From contig JAVSML010001068.1 in assembly GCA_038503035.1 (NCBI GenBank), positions 293,591 through 357,590 on the forward strand: a stretch of 64,000 bases of DNA, written 5' to 3'. The DNA comes from Crocodylus rhombifer. Lineage: Eukaryota > Chordata > Crocodylia > Crocodylidae. Below the pieces are notes generated by a model, which saw only the letters and a list, made by a program, of their open reading frames with translations, did not search any database and was not told where the DNA came from. The position numbers and the translations under genes were made by a program. This document shows positions 48,701-58,181 of the stretch, in pieces (position 1 is the first letter of the stretch; every line of letters starts with the position of its first letter).

Positions 48701-48820
48701 AGTGGTACGAACTATTTGTATTATTAAACAAAACACCAAAAAAATGCTTTCTGGATTTTGATATTTGATGGATATTGTTGGACCAGCTCTATATAGGTTG
48801 TTGTATCACACAGCTGGAAA
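42781..48820. other. long gene-free stretch
   Basis: Mostly AT-rich with no supported gene, element terminus or sizeable inverted repeat. A C-rich run lies at 43079-43091 and a short GT run near 44243. Confidence 0.5.
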
Positions 48821-48823
48821 GGG

Positions 48824-49500
48824 TCAATGTAGTAGAGTATCAGTGGGATGATTATTGGTGAACCCTGCTCCAAACAGTTGGGGTACACATTTCTCTAAAA
48901 GAGGAAAGTACTCTGGCAGGCATTTTGGTCTTTGATATAGGCTTAGTTTATATGTGTAATCTATGTCATTGTGTGGTCCAGAGATGCTTAAATATAAAAT
49001 AGTTGCAGTGGATGATGGTAAACCATCTTTCAAGAATTGCAAACATTGCTAAGGAGAATGCCAGTGTAATAGAGTCAATCTTGCATACCACTTTCAAAAC
49101 TTACACTCCACTGGATATTCTGGGCCTTTGTCATTTTCCTAACGGCAGTCAATTTTTTTTTGGATGATTAAGACCAAGCAGGGAACCAAAGAAACAATAA
49201 ATATTTAGCTATTCACCCAAAGAGCCTTCTTGTTGGTCACATTACTGTCCTAGCTGTCAATAGCTGTCCAAGAAAAACATGAACCCTTCACTGTCTTTAA
49301 GTCTATAAGGAAATCCCACAGCAGCATCAGAAAAATAGTATAGGGCATTTGTAGATGACACAGCAACTGTTCCTTCTTAACTTCCAGCTCCTTAAAAATG
49401 TTAACCCTGGTTATTTTGGTGCGACGCATTTGTGTTTGCATGACAGGTGCTTTGAGTGAGTTAGGTCTCATGTGACATTCCATGCAGATTCCAGCAAGGG
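48824..49500 (-). pseudogene. possible decayed coding sequence
   Basis: Two minus-strand frames (49483-49250, 77 codons; 49042-48824, 72 codons) look more protein-like than other frames here, with balanced composition and no low complexity, and the stretch between them can also be read with a few stops. One includes LFGAGFTNNHP. I do not recognise the protein. It could be an old processed pseudogene or transposon gene, or chance. Confidence 0.25.
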
Positions 49501-49928
49501 TAGCTAAATACCAGTCTCCCCCCCAAGTTTATCTTTCCTAATGAATTATGGTAGGAGGTGCATGTAAATCTCCACAGTCCCTGCCCCCAAAAACCTGTTA
49601 CTTGCAGCCGCCTAGGCTCAGGCTGGTGCATCTATATATGATTTTTGTCGCTTTTATATATAAAGAACTGATAGGATATCAGAATTGTATGGGATGGAAA
49701 GTAGCATGTGTGTGGGTGTTTGTTGCCACCCCAGTTGGTTGGCGATTTTGTGTGGCTGATGGTGAACTTTTCTGACCTTTTAGGGCTACATTTCCCAGAC
49801 TTCCCAAGCTTCCAGTGTTTGGAACAGTTTCCATGGGGACACATCAATGGTGCTGCAAATGTCTTTTGGAGGGGAGGGTGTTCTGAATTTAGTTTTGAAA
49901 TGGTGGGTTGCTGTTGGGCTTTGGGTGG

Positions 49929-50033
49929 AATATGCCCCCCCCCCCTTGGGCACACCCCCCAGGGGGGCTTTCAAAATTTTCCCCCCCCCCCCCCCTTTTT
50001 CCCCATGCCGGGCACCCCCCCCCCCCCCCCCGC
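49929..50033. repeat. extreme C-rich tract
   Basis: Several C runs of 10-18 are separated by short mixed blocks, with one caggggggc stretch. Such DNA can form i-motif or G-quadruplex structures and is often misread or misassembled. The proline-rich frames across it should not be taken as genes. Confidence 0.75.
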
Positions 50034-50344
50034 AGCCAATGTACTTAACCCTTCCACCCATGGGACAGTAGGTGCCAGTGTGTAATGCCTCCCCCCAACC
50101 ACTGCCAGCCTCCAAGTAGCAACCCCCTACCCAAATCCACCTTGCCCCCCACCCTGCTCATCCTCCCCTCCCCTCCACCCCCCATCCACTACACCGCACA
50201 CCCCTGCAGACAGACACAGATGTTTAGTTGTAAATCTTAAAAACATTCATTGCATTGAAAAGAAAGAGCACTGCTAGTTGCTTTCAGCAGCAATATGTCC
50301 TGCTAGGGAGTCCTGCACAAGCGCTGCTTAACCAGCTTTTCCTT

Positions 50345-51721
50345 GTTGATATCTCCTCAGTACCTGTGCTGCTGCTCAGCCATGTCTCTGTCTGGCCACT
50401 TCCTGTCATGCTTCTTCAGCCCAGGACTCCCTGAAAGCCTCCCCATGGGTCTCACAGATGTTGTGCAGCACATAGGCTGCCACTACACATGCCGTGATAT
50501 TTTCTGACTCCAGCTTGAGCTAGCACGTAAGCGCCTGCCAATGTCCTTTCAGTTGGCCAAAGGTGCATTCAATGGCCATTCTGCAGCTGCTCAGTTGGTA
50601 GTTGAAAAGCAGCTTCTGCGGGTCTGAAACATTCCCTCCATAAGGCTTCATGAGCGAGCGCTTTAGGGGGTAGGCAGTGTCTGCTAATATAACCGGGGGA
50701 ACAGCAATACTGAGGATGACTGTCTTGTGGGCTTTGGGTGCATAGTGTCCTTTCTCCATGAAGCCAAGGAGAGGAAAGTTTCTGACACATGTATATTATG
50801 CGCACTGCCAGCCCACCTGGTAAAAATGTTTGCGAACCAGCCCCAGTGGTCCACCACAGCTTGTAACATCACAGAAACAAATCTATCTTTTGTGAAAGAT
50901 CTCCCTCCTGTGTTTTGTGAAAGACCTCCCCTTTCCAAAAGGCACAGCACTGGGATGTGAGTGCTGTCCAAAGCCCCCAAGCAGTTAGGAAACCCCTTGT
51001 CACCGAAGCCATCTATGACCTGCTCCGCATTCCCGAGGCAGATAAATTTGCAGTGATGTCCTTTAGCAGCTAGCATGCCTCCCAAGTTGCCACCCTAGCC
51101 ATGCAGGAAGCCACACTGAACAGTTTCGTGACGTTGCAGAGGCTGCATAGGGTGGCCAGTTTCATGATGGCCATTGCCATTGTCTTGTCTGGTGGGATAG
51201 CCTGATGCATGTTGGTGTCCTGCCTCACAATGTAGGGCTCCGGCATTGAGACAATATGATAAAACATCTCCAGCCACTGCTGGTTGTTCCAAGCGGTTAG
51301 CACGATTTGCTCCCACCATTCTGAATGGCTCTTGCAGGCCCAGAAGGTGCGGATGCTGCTCCTGAGCTTTCTCAACACAGCCCAGTCATATTCCAATGCA
51401 TCTTCACATTCCACTGTGTTTTCCCACCACTCCCTGGTATATCACCCTTTTTCTTTTTTGCACTATTCCAACAGCATGCATACATGCTGCAAACACTAGC
51501 ATGCTTATCTGGCGGTTCATCATTACTCTGATCCAGGTCAGCAGTACATTACATCGCCATCTCAGCACCACCATCCTCTCCTCCTTCTGTTCATCCATGT
51601 CCTCCAGATTCTCCATGTCAAAGGAGCCTGTGTTGTTCTTCATTCTCCACTTCAATTCCTCCTGTGTTTCTGCCTGATTCTCCATTTTGCCCTTCGTCAT
51701 CAGCCACTTGTGAGATCTCAC
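50345..51721 (-). pseudogene. Harbinger (HARBI1-like) transposase, broken
   Basis: The minus strand encodes a DDE transposase of the PIF/Harbinger family in at least three frames. Order: a helical, basic N-terminus (from about 51721); WWEQIVLTAWNNQQWLEMF and VRQDTNMHQAIPPDKTMAMAI (51414-51070), the helix-turn-helix region; PNCLGALDSTHIPV with the first catalytic Asp, then TRWAGSAHNIHV where the second Asp is replaced by Asn (51085-50684); RMAIECTFGQLKGHW with the catalytic Glu (50759-50520); and the tail VLHNICETHGEAF down to about 50430. Frameshifts plus the Asp-to-Asn change make it inactive. An active enzyme would bind TIRs and cut a 3-bp target with its Myb-like partner, found divergently 0.6 kb away. 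Confidence 0.9.
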
Positions 51722-52344
51722 ACATTTAGTATATCATCACCATCCCCCCACACCAGCAGGGGGTGGGGCGGGGTTGATTTCTGTCTACCTAGCTGCATTC
51801 TATAGGTGACCACTGTTTTTTCAACAAGTAGCCCCAGGGCACTGGGCATTTGTGCAGCCATGCTCCAATGCATCAAGTCTTTGCTCAAGACAAGCTGTAA
51901 TCAAAAGGTTGCAAACAGAAGATTTTGTAATAGTCCCCTCCAGTTAATGTTGGACCAGCCAGCTGAATACATTTGTGAGGTCTGCAAAAACAGACTTTGT
52001 TTCTGCAATAAAATTACTTTATTCAGCAATAACAAAAAGGCCTTCATTATGGGACTAACTAGGGGACAACAGGCCAAAACACAAGCAGGCAGGGTAGGCG
52101 TTAATCAATTTTGGTAACATTCCTGGGCATTGAGCAGCCATCCCAATGGACAATGGTTTTCTGTGTCCCATGCTCAATTCCATTAACAAGTCTTTTGTTG
52201 GCAAAGGTTTGTTTCTTCACCTTTCAGCACAGGTGATGGCTTCAGAATCATTTGAATTTTGGTGGCATTTGTATAAAGCAGACCCCCAAATTTTGCCAGG
52301 GACAATTTGTGAATCACTTACTGTTGACCATGAGCTGCTTCCCC
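51722..52344. other. spacer between divergent Harbinger genes
   Basis: This 620-bp stretch separates the minus-strand transposase from the plus-strand Myb-like gene. A shared or paired promoter would be expected here in the intact element. I see no clear TATA box at a fixed distance and no coding content beyond a 103-codon plus frame (51806-52117) without motifs. Confidence 0.4.
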
Positions 52345-52600
52345 ATGTCTCAGAAAGTGAAGGCCAGCAGTATGGTGGTCATGGAGCAGGAGGCTGATAC
52401 CTCCAACATGCATGGACCCAACTGGACTCAGAAAGAACTGCAGGACTTAATCAACATTTGGTCAGAGCAAAGCATCATAGACAGGCTGAAAAACAGGAGG
52501 AATAAGCCTGTTTATGTTGCCATTGCAAAAGCAATGCAGGCTCAAGGGCACAACTGTAACTGGATCCAGGTCCGGTACAAGATCAAGGCCCTGAGATCTG
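52345..52600 (+). pseudogene. Harbinger-associated Myb/SANT-like gene, truncated
   Basis: From the in-frame ATG at 52345 the frame reads an acidic start, then a Myb/SANT-like DNA-binding domain: GPNWTQKELQDLINIWSEQS, RNKPVYVAIAKAMQAQG, CNWIQVRYKIKALR. Harbinger elements typically carry such a second protein, which helps the transposase enter the nucleus and bind the element ends. The domain is cut off after KALR by the 3' end of a minus-strand CR1. The ATG at 52372 is another possible start. The remainder of the gene should lie beyond the CR1, after about 53332, but is too decayed to read with confidence. Confidence 0.8.
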
Positions 52601-53331
52601 TTTCATAGTTTCAGTTTCTAGGGTCAGAAGGGACTTAAGTAGATCATCTAGTCCAACCCCCTGCCATGGCAGGAAAGAGTACTGGGGTCAAACTACCCCA
52701 GCCAGGTGTACATCTAGCCTCCTCTTAAAGACCCCCAGGGTAGTAGCCAGCACCACTTCTCTTGGAAGTTGGTTCCAGATCTAGCTGCCCTGACCTTGAA
52801 GTAGCGCCTCCTGATATCTAGCCTAAATCTACCCTCTGCCAGCTTGTGACCGTTATTCCTGGTCACTCCTGGCAGTGCTTAGGGGAACAGGGAATTTCCC
52901 AGTGCCTGCTGGTCCCCTCTAACTAGTTTGTAACAGGCCACTAGATATCCCCTCAGCCTTCTCTTCTGGAGGCTGAACAGGTTCAGGTCCCGTAGCCTCT
53001 CCTCATAAGGCTTACCCTGCTGCCCCCTGATCATGCAAGTGGCCCTCCTCTGGACCCTCTCCATGTTGTCCACATCCCACTTGAAGTGCAGCGCCCAGAA
53101 CTGGATGCAGTACTCTAGCTGCCGCCTGACCAGTGCCGCATAGAGCGGGAGGATCACCTCCTTGGCCCTGCTTGAGATGCATCTGTGGATGCATGACAAG
53201 GTGCAGTTGGCCTTCCTGACTGCATCCCCACACTGCCGGCCCATGTTCATCTTGGCATCAGTGATGACTCCAAGATCCTTTTCTGCCTCTGTACTGACAA
53301 GAATGGAGTTCCCCAGCCTGTAGGTATGCAG
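52601..53331 (-). mobile_element. 5'-truncated CR1 inserted in the Myb-like gene
   Basis: The 3' end begins at about 52601 (tttcatagtt, then tagggtcagaagggac on the plus strand). The minus-strand translation from 52879 gives the CR1 ORF2 C-terminus: LGVITDAKMNM, ISSRAKEVILPLYAALVRRQLEYCIQFW, VQRRATCMIRGQQGKPYEERLRDLNLFSLQKRRLRGYLV. The break at about 53331 lies in the HTYRLGNS region. About 730 bp remain. A longer minus frame running on to 53619 fuses CR1 with unrelated DNA and is not a real gene. Confidence 0.85.
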
Positions 53332-53900
53332 CCAGGGATGTGCCACCCAACTGCAGACTCCAGCTCGCACTGCAGGGACATGCACTGGTAGCAGCAACGC
53401 TCCTGAGAAACCTGGATGGAAGCTTTGGCAGAGCCAGCACAAGCCAATGTCATGAGAGGAGTCCTGGCAGGATGAACTCTGTGCGTCCATGCATTCAGAT
53501 GATGCCATCTTGAAGGACATGTGAAAAAACATGAAGAAATTGGTAGACATAGCTGCGGAGTCCCAGAGGTCATATGGGGCTTGATACATGATTATCCTGG
53601 ACAAAATGGTGAAATCCAAGTGTCAAAACAGATTCCAGCTGAATTTCCACTTTAAAAAGCGGATACAGAAAGGCAAAAGTAGTTCCCCTTGGTTTGCCTT
53701 TGTCCAGGAGGTAGCCAATACAGCTTAGCCTGCTCTTGAGCCATGGAAGGGCAGTCACACTGCCACCAAAGCCAGGCAGCCACCACTCCAGTTCAAGAAG
53801 CCAGGGCTGGTTCAGGGTAGTGGTGGAGTGAAGACCAAGTAACCAAACGCTTACAATATTGTGTTCATTAAAATAAAAAATCATGCTATCATGCTCCCAT
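53332..53900 (+). other. probable remainder of the Harbinger element
   Basis: Beyond the CR1, one plus frame reads a Ser/Thr-rich stretch, then an acidic and helical part (SDDAILKDM, KNMKKLVDIAAESQ) with several stops. That resembles in style, not in alignable sequence, the linker and C-terminal helix of Harbinger Myb-like proteins. I could not find the element's right terminal inverted repeat. Confidence 0.3.
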
Positions 53901-54075
53901 AAAGTGTAAGTGGTGTCTCAGCCCTCACAAGCCATGCATACAATTTCTGAACTAGCTTTGGCCTGAGCATCCCTCTGTTGCACCCTAGGCTGTGGCCTCT
54001 CCCTCCCTTCCTGTTGCCCCAGGGCTGGGGCTAAAATATGACACTGCTTCTGGCAGGGGAAAATTCCCAGTCTGT

Positions 54076-54150
54076 CTATGCACACATACACGCACGCATG
54101 CACGCATACATGTACACATGTGTGCACACATGCACATGCACATGCACACT
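54076..54150. repeat. alternating purine-pyrimidine tract
   Basis: About 75 bp of CA/CG/TG alternation (cacgcatgcacg, gtgtgcacacatgcac) that could adopt Z-DNA and contains many short palindromes such as tgtgcaca. Confidence 0.7.
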
Positions 54151-55050
54151 TATGCTACTACATGCTTGATAATAGTAATAGTGGTCAATATTGATCAATA
54201 TTAATTAAGCAAAAATGTCTATACTGTTTCAGCTGTATTATGATTTCCCTATCAAAATAGATAACATTTCAATTCACTGTGAAAAAATAAAGAGCAGAAA
54301 GAAAAAATGCTGATTTGTACTTGCTCCTGCTTGACTGATTGGACAGGTGATGGTGTTTTGGTTGATTGACTAGGGATGGTGTTTTGGAGGTGGGTGATGG
54401 GAAAAATAAAGGCCAACCATTACACAGAAGAATTGCCCTCATTCAAGCTCCCTGCACGTATGCAAGGCCAAGTATTGCCGCTTGCTTCTTTTTCTTGTCT
54501 GTCCTGTTCTGGGGTGGATGGGCAAAGGGGGTGGTGGACAATGGGATGACTATTGCTTACAACAAGGTGATCCTGGATTTGGGATTGCAGGTAAAGAAAG
54601 CATTGGAGGACCTCTCATTTTTCCAGTAATGCCATGAGTCTATAACTGCCCATCTTATAAATAATTGTTAACAGCAAATGGTTCATGTGACCTCCTGTCT
54701 TTTGTGAAACTATCTTGTGTACATGCAAAGAATTCCCAGGCTGAGAAGGGCAGGCGCAGCCAGCACTGCTCCCAACCAACTGACCCTACCCACTCCCAAA
54801 ACGCAGTCTGCCTATGTATGTACGTATAAAAGAAAAAACAACTGACATAATTTCAAATTTCTGAATTTTATAACCCTAACAAAAAAAGGTGGCTTCTTGA
54901 TAGTATCAATATTGAAAATATTCCATCTATGATGTCAATAGTGTTCTGCAGGGAGAGGAAGAAAAATGAAGAAGAGGGGTTTGAACCAACAAAAGTCAAA
55001 ACAACAGCCTCCCACCCACAGAACCCCCACCATCCAAGGTCATTGGAACA
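54151..55050. other. no gene supported
   Basis: Frames up to 87 codons have no motifs. A 30-bp block at 54622-54652 (ccagtaatgccatgagtc core) recurs in the same orientation at about 55911-55940 (ccagtaatgccatgactc), hinting that 54.6-55.9 kb belongs to one repeated structure. Confidence 0.35.
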
Positions 55051-55052
55051 TT

Positions 55053-55472
55053 TATTACCTATACATCACCAGGGATGCTTCATAGACTGGGGGGACAGTC
55101 TGGCAGGCAGCATCCACCTTGACTAATCGTCATGTTTCTGGAATGGGAATTATAATACATAGGAAGGTCTGAAATATTGAAGAGTTAAGGGGTAGGTAGG
55201 TACCAAACTCTAGAAAGTTGGAAACTTACCATTATGTTGATGCCACTATTCTGGGAAGTGCTGAACACCGTGGTGGTGGTGGGTCCAGCAGGCAGGGGGA
55301 GCGGATACTGGAATAGAAATGTGAATTATAAGAAATACAAAGGTTTGAAATACTGAAGGGTTAAGAGCTACCACACACTGTTGCAAATTTTCCATCCTGG
55401 AGATGCCACTGCGCTCTCCGTTGAACTTCACACTGGTCACAGCATCAGCAGGCAGGGGGCACTGGTGCTGGA
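55053..55472 (-). repeat. tandem units resembling short exons and introns
   Basis: On the minus strand an exon-like block of 78 nt (55307-55230) is bounded by an AG acceptor after a pyrimidine-rich stretch (tttctattccag) and a consensus GTAAGT donor. It is open in one frame and proline/threonine-rich. The 'intron' (55229-55138) ends attcccattccag and is followed by a second 79-nt block ending at a GTAATA donor (55058-55053). The intron preceding the first block (about 55390-55308) is clearly homologous to the next one, so the unit repeats with a period of about 170 bp. The second block has stops in its frames, so the array is decayed or non-coding. Confidence 0.45.
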
Positions 55473-56040
55473 TGGAACATGAGCGCAGTGGGGGACAGCA
55501 TATACACTACCACTGGTGGTGGTAGGACCAAAACAACTGAATGTCCCATAATAGGTTGCTCCACCATTACCTTCACTACCTGGCTCCCTGTGGTCAGCTG
55601 TGGTGTGGAAGCAGGGGGAGGGATGGATGGATGGGCAGAAAAAACTGTGAAGATGTTCCCGGTTCTGGGGGGAGGCCCCCCAGGGACCATGCAATAAAAT
55701 ACTAGAAAGATTTGCTAATTGCCTTTGAGCACATGTTAAGGAAGGGTCCATGCATGCCTTCTTGACTGCTTGCTGCTGTGGCTGGAGGCAGTGGGGAGGA
55801 AGGATGCTGGCTTCACCCACAGGCTTGCCAGGATCACTGTACACTGGGATGGTGGTGGTGGGGAGAGAAACAAGCATTTGATGTCCGATAAAAGCCAACC
55901 CTGCAACTCTTTCCAGTAATGCCATGACTCTATAAAACAACTCCTTTATGGTACTTTAAGTAAAAGTACTTAAATTAAATAATAGATAATAATTAAATTA
56001 AAGTAAGGAAAATTATATATAAATAATCACATTAAATATT
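55473..56040. other. unclassified, possible further exon-like units
   Basis: A 167-codon minus frame (55940-55437) is rich in Pro, Ser and Thr and carries ccaccaccacc-type blocks like the 78-nt exon-like block. It may be a continuation of the same decayed gene. No domain is recognisable. Confidence 0.25.
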
Positions 56041-56046
56041 AAAGCT

Positions 56047-56106
56047 ATCTATCTATACAAAATATCTCTATCTATACAACTATCACTATCTATACAAAAT
56101 ATCTGT
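56047..56106. repeat. 18-19-bp minisatellite with CTAT units
   Basis: Three tandem copies of ctatctatacaaaatatct or close variants are visible. Flanking sequence from 55970 is very AT-rich. Confidence 0.75.
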
Positions 56107-57013
56107 AACCCTAGCCATGGTGCTACCCACAGCCATGTCCAGATTCTGGGTCCTGGGGTGTCAAATAGCCTTGGTCAACCTACCCCTAAGGCTGTGGCCA
56201 CCTCTCCATGAGTGCTTTCTTGCAGCTTCCCCACACACTGGAGTACATAACATTTAACTATTTACACAGTTTATTATTTACAAAACAGTCAACATGTGAA
56301 TGAGGTTAATAGCAGAACAGGATATCAGAGCGGACTGATTGGCTGCTGGGCTGGCGTGGGTAATTCAAACCGCAGCCCTTAAAAGCCGTGGTTTGCTCAA
56401 GCCCCCAGCAGTTGGGGCTTGAGTCTGGGGTGGGCGCATGTATGCCTCTAGCACATGTGTGCCCCCTGTACTTACCAGCGGCAGCAGGGGCAGAGACAGC
56501 AGCGGCGGATCTTTTAAAAGTAAGTGGGGCAGGGAAGCTGGCACAGCTGTAGAGGATCCAGATGGTGGGGCCCTGGATCCCTTTTAACTGAGCCAGCAGG
56601 GAGCCACACTCCTGAGCCGTGCGCCAACAGAGTGAGCAAACAGGCGTGCTCTGTAAGGGCATGCCGGTGTTTGCACTGGAGTTTGCACAAAGCGGGCATG
56701 CAGCAGGAGGCAGGAAGGAGTCTCCAGCAAGAGACAGAGGAAGACTCACAGCTCCATGGACATGGTAAGAACATGGGGAGCAGCTGCTAGGGACTGTGCC
56801 TCAGTGGTAAGGACGCGGAGGGAGACCGCTGGGGACCCTGCCCCGCTGGTACCACCTACCCTGGGCTCCTCTGAGGCCTCCACCCAGATGGAGCCCATGG
56901 TGGACTTGCAGACCCCTGCCCCCCCTGTCTGTGGGGGCTTCCTGATGGGGACCCGGAGACCATGGGTGGGGGAGGGGTCTGGAGGCTCCCTTGCCTGTCC
57001 CTCTTGTGCCTGA

Positions 57014-57860
57014 CTTCAGGCCCTGGAGGAGCAGGTGAGGGAACTTCAGGCTAAGGTGAGCAGGCTATGGGGGATCAAGGCTGTGGAGGATGAAACTGAC
57101 ACGTATTTCCATTCTCTGCAGAACCAGTCTTCCAGCAGGATGCACAGCAGAGAAATGGCAGACCTCCCTGGAAGGATGCACAGCAGAGAAATGGCAGAAA
57201 GTGACCACCAGAACCAGGGCTGCTCGGGCTAGCATGGTGGCAGTTCCCCAGGTACAACTAGGGAACAGATTGGAGGCCTTGGCAGCCTTGGAGGAGAAGG
57301 TCAAAGTGGATGCCTCCGGGGGGGGATGGTGCCACTCTACGTACAGCATGGTCTGAGCAAAGACGGACCACCACAAGAAACGCCGAGTCCTTGTCATCGG
57401 AGACTTCATCCTGAGGGGAACAGAAGGTCCCATCTGCTGACTCAATCCCATGGCACGTGAGGTCTGCTGGCAGCCTGGGGCTCAGATTCAGGATGTTACA
57501 GGCGTGATTCTGGGCCTCATTTGACCCTCAGACCAGTACCCCATGGTCCTAATCCATGTGGGAACCAATGACGCAGCGGGGAGCAGTCCAGACCACATCA
57601 TGAAGGATTACGAGGCCCTGGGAGCCAAGGTCAAGGAGATGGGGTCACAATAAGTAGATGAGGACAGCACCATGAGGCCTGCATCAAAGTTGTAAACCAA
57701 TGGCTTCAGAGTTCATGCTACCAGGCAGACCTCGGGTTCCTTGACAAAGACTTGCATTTTCATGCAGGAGGCATGCTCGGGTGGGATGAGCTTCACCTCT
57801 CCTGTAAAGGCAAGCATGTTTTCTTTTCCAGGTTGGCTGATCTCATATGATATGCTTTAA
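57014..57860 (+). pseudogene. CR1 copy A ORF1 (coiled coil plus esterase), broken
   Basis: The N-terminal coiled coil reads ALEEQVRELQAKVSRLWG, followed by the acidic linker DETDTYFHSLQNQ. The SGNH esterase domain follows at about 57385-57850. Its first block reads VIGDFILRGTEGP, so the catalytic Ser of the GDS motif is Phe (codon 57406-57408). The MVLIHVGTNDAA block is intact, and the final block is scrambled by frameshifts. Stop codons are scattered through the domain, and an in-frame 36-bp duplication lies in the linker. Confidence 0.8.
57135..57206. repeat. 36-bp tandem duplication in CR1 ORF1
   Basis: Two copies of a block containing aggatgcacagcagagaaat sit 36 bp apart. The duplication is in frame and repeats the peptide RMHSREMA. 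The other two ORF1 copies in this window lack it. Confidence 0.85.
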
Positions 57861-57970
57861 ACTAGCTTCATTGGGGGATGGGGCCACAAGGATACTTCCC
57901 AGCCAAGACAGGTGATGAGCACAAGAAGTACCCAGGTAAGTGACAGGGGTCAGGACAGTCCTAGGATCGG

Positions 57971-58147
57971 GTGGGGGGCGTGATGCATGCACCCATAGGA
58001 GGCCTTAAATGCCTCTACACTAATGCTCATAGTATGGGGAACAAGCAGGAGGAAATTGCCTTCCGGCTAGCTAACACAAACCCGGACATAGTGGGGCTCA
58101 CTGAAACTTGGTGTGATTCAGCCCATGATTGGGTGATAAACATCAAG
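57971..58147 (+). pseudogene. CR1 copy A ORF2 endonuclease start
   Basis: The frame reads GGLKCLYTNAHSMGNKQEE, NTNPDIVGLTETWCDS and DWVINIK, the opening of the APE-type endonuclease that nicks target DNA (NAHSMGNK and ETW blocks). It is interrupted after the codons for INIK. The continuation at 59909-60052 reads RWDTRGRKGGGVALYVKEQY and TEVLWV, the next part of the same domain. Confidence 0.8.
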
Positions 58148-58181
58148 GACTAGAGACTCCCTGCTAAATGGGCAGAAACAA

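Noticed and set aside
49708..50115. Proline/glycine-rich frames on both strands
   Set aside because: They are produced by the C-run tract.
53247..53619. Long minus-strand frame continuing past a CR1 fragment (246 codons in total)
   Set aside because: The N-terminal part is translated from DNA outside the CR1 boundary at about 53331, so the fusion is accidental.
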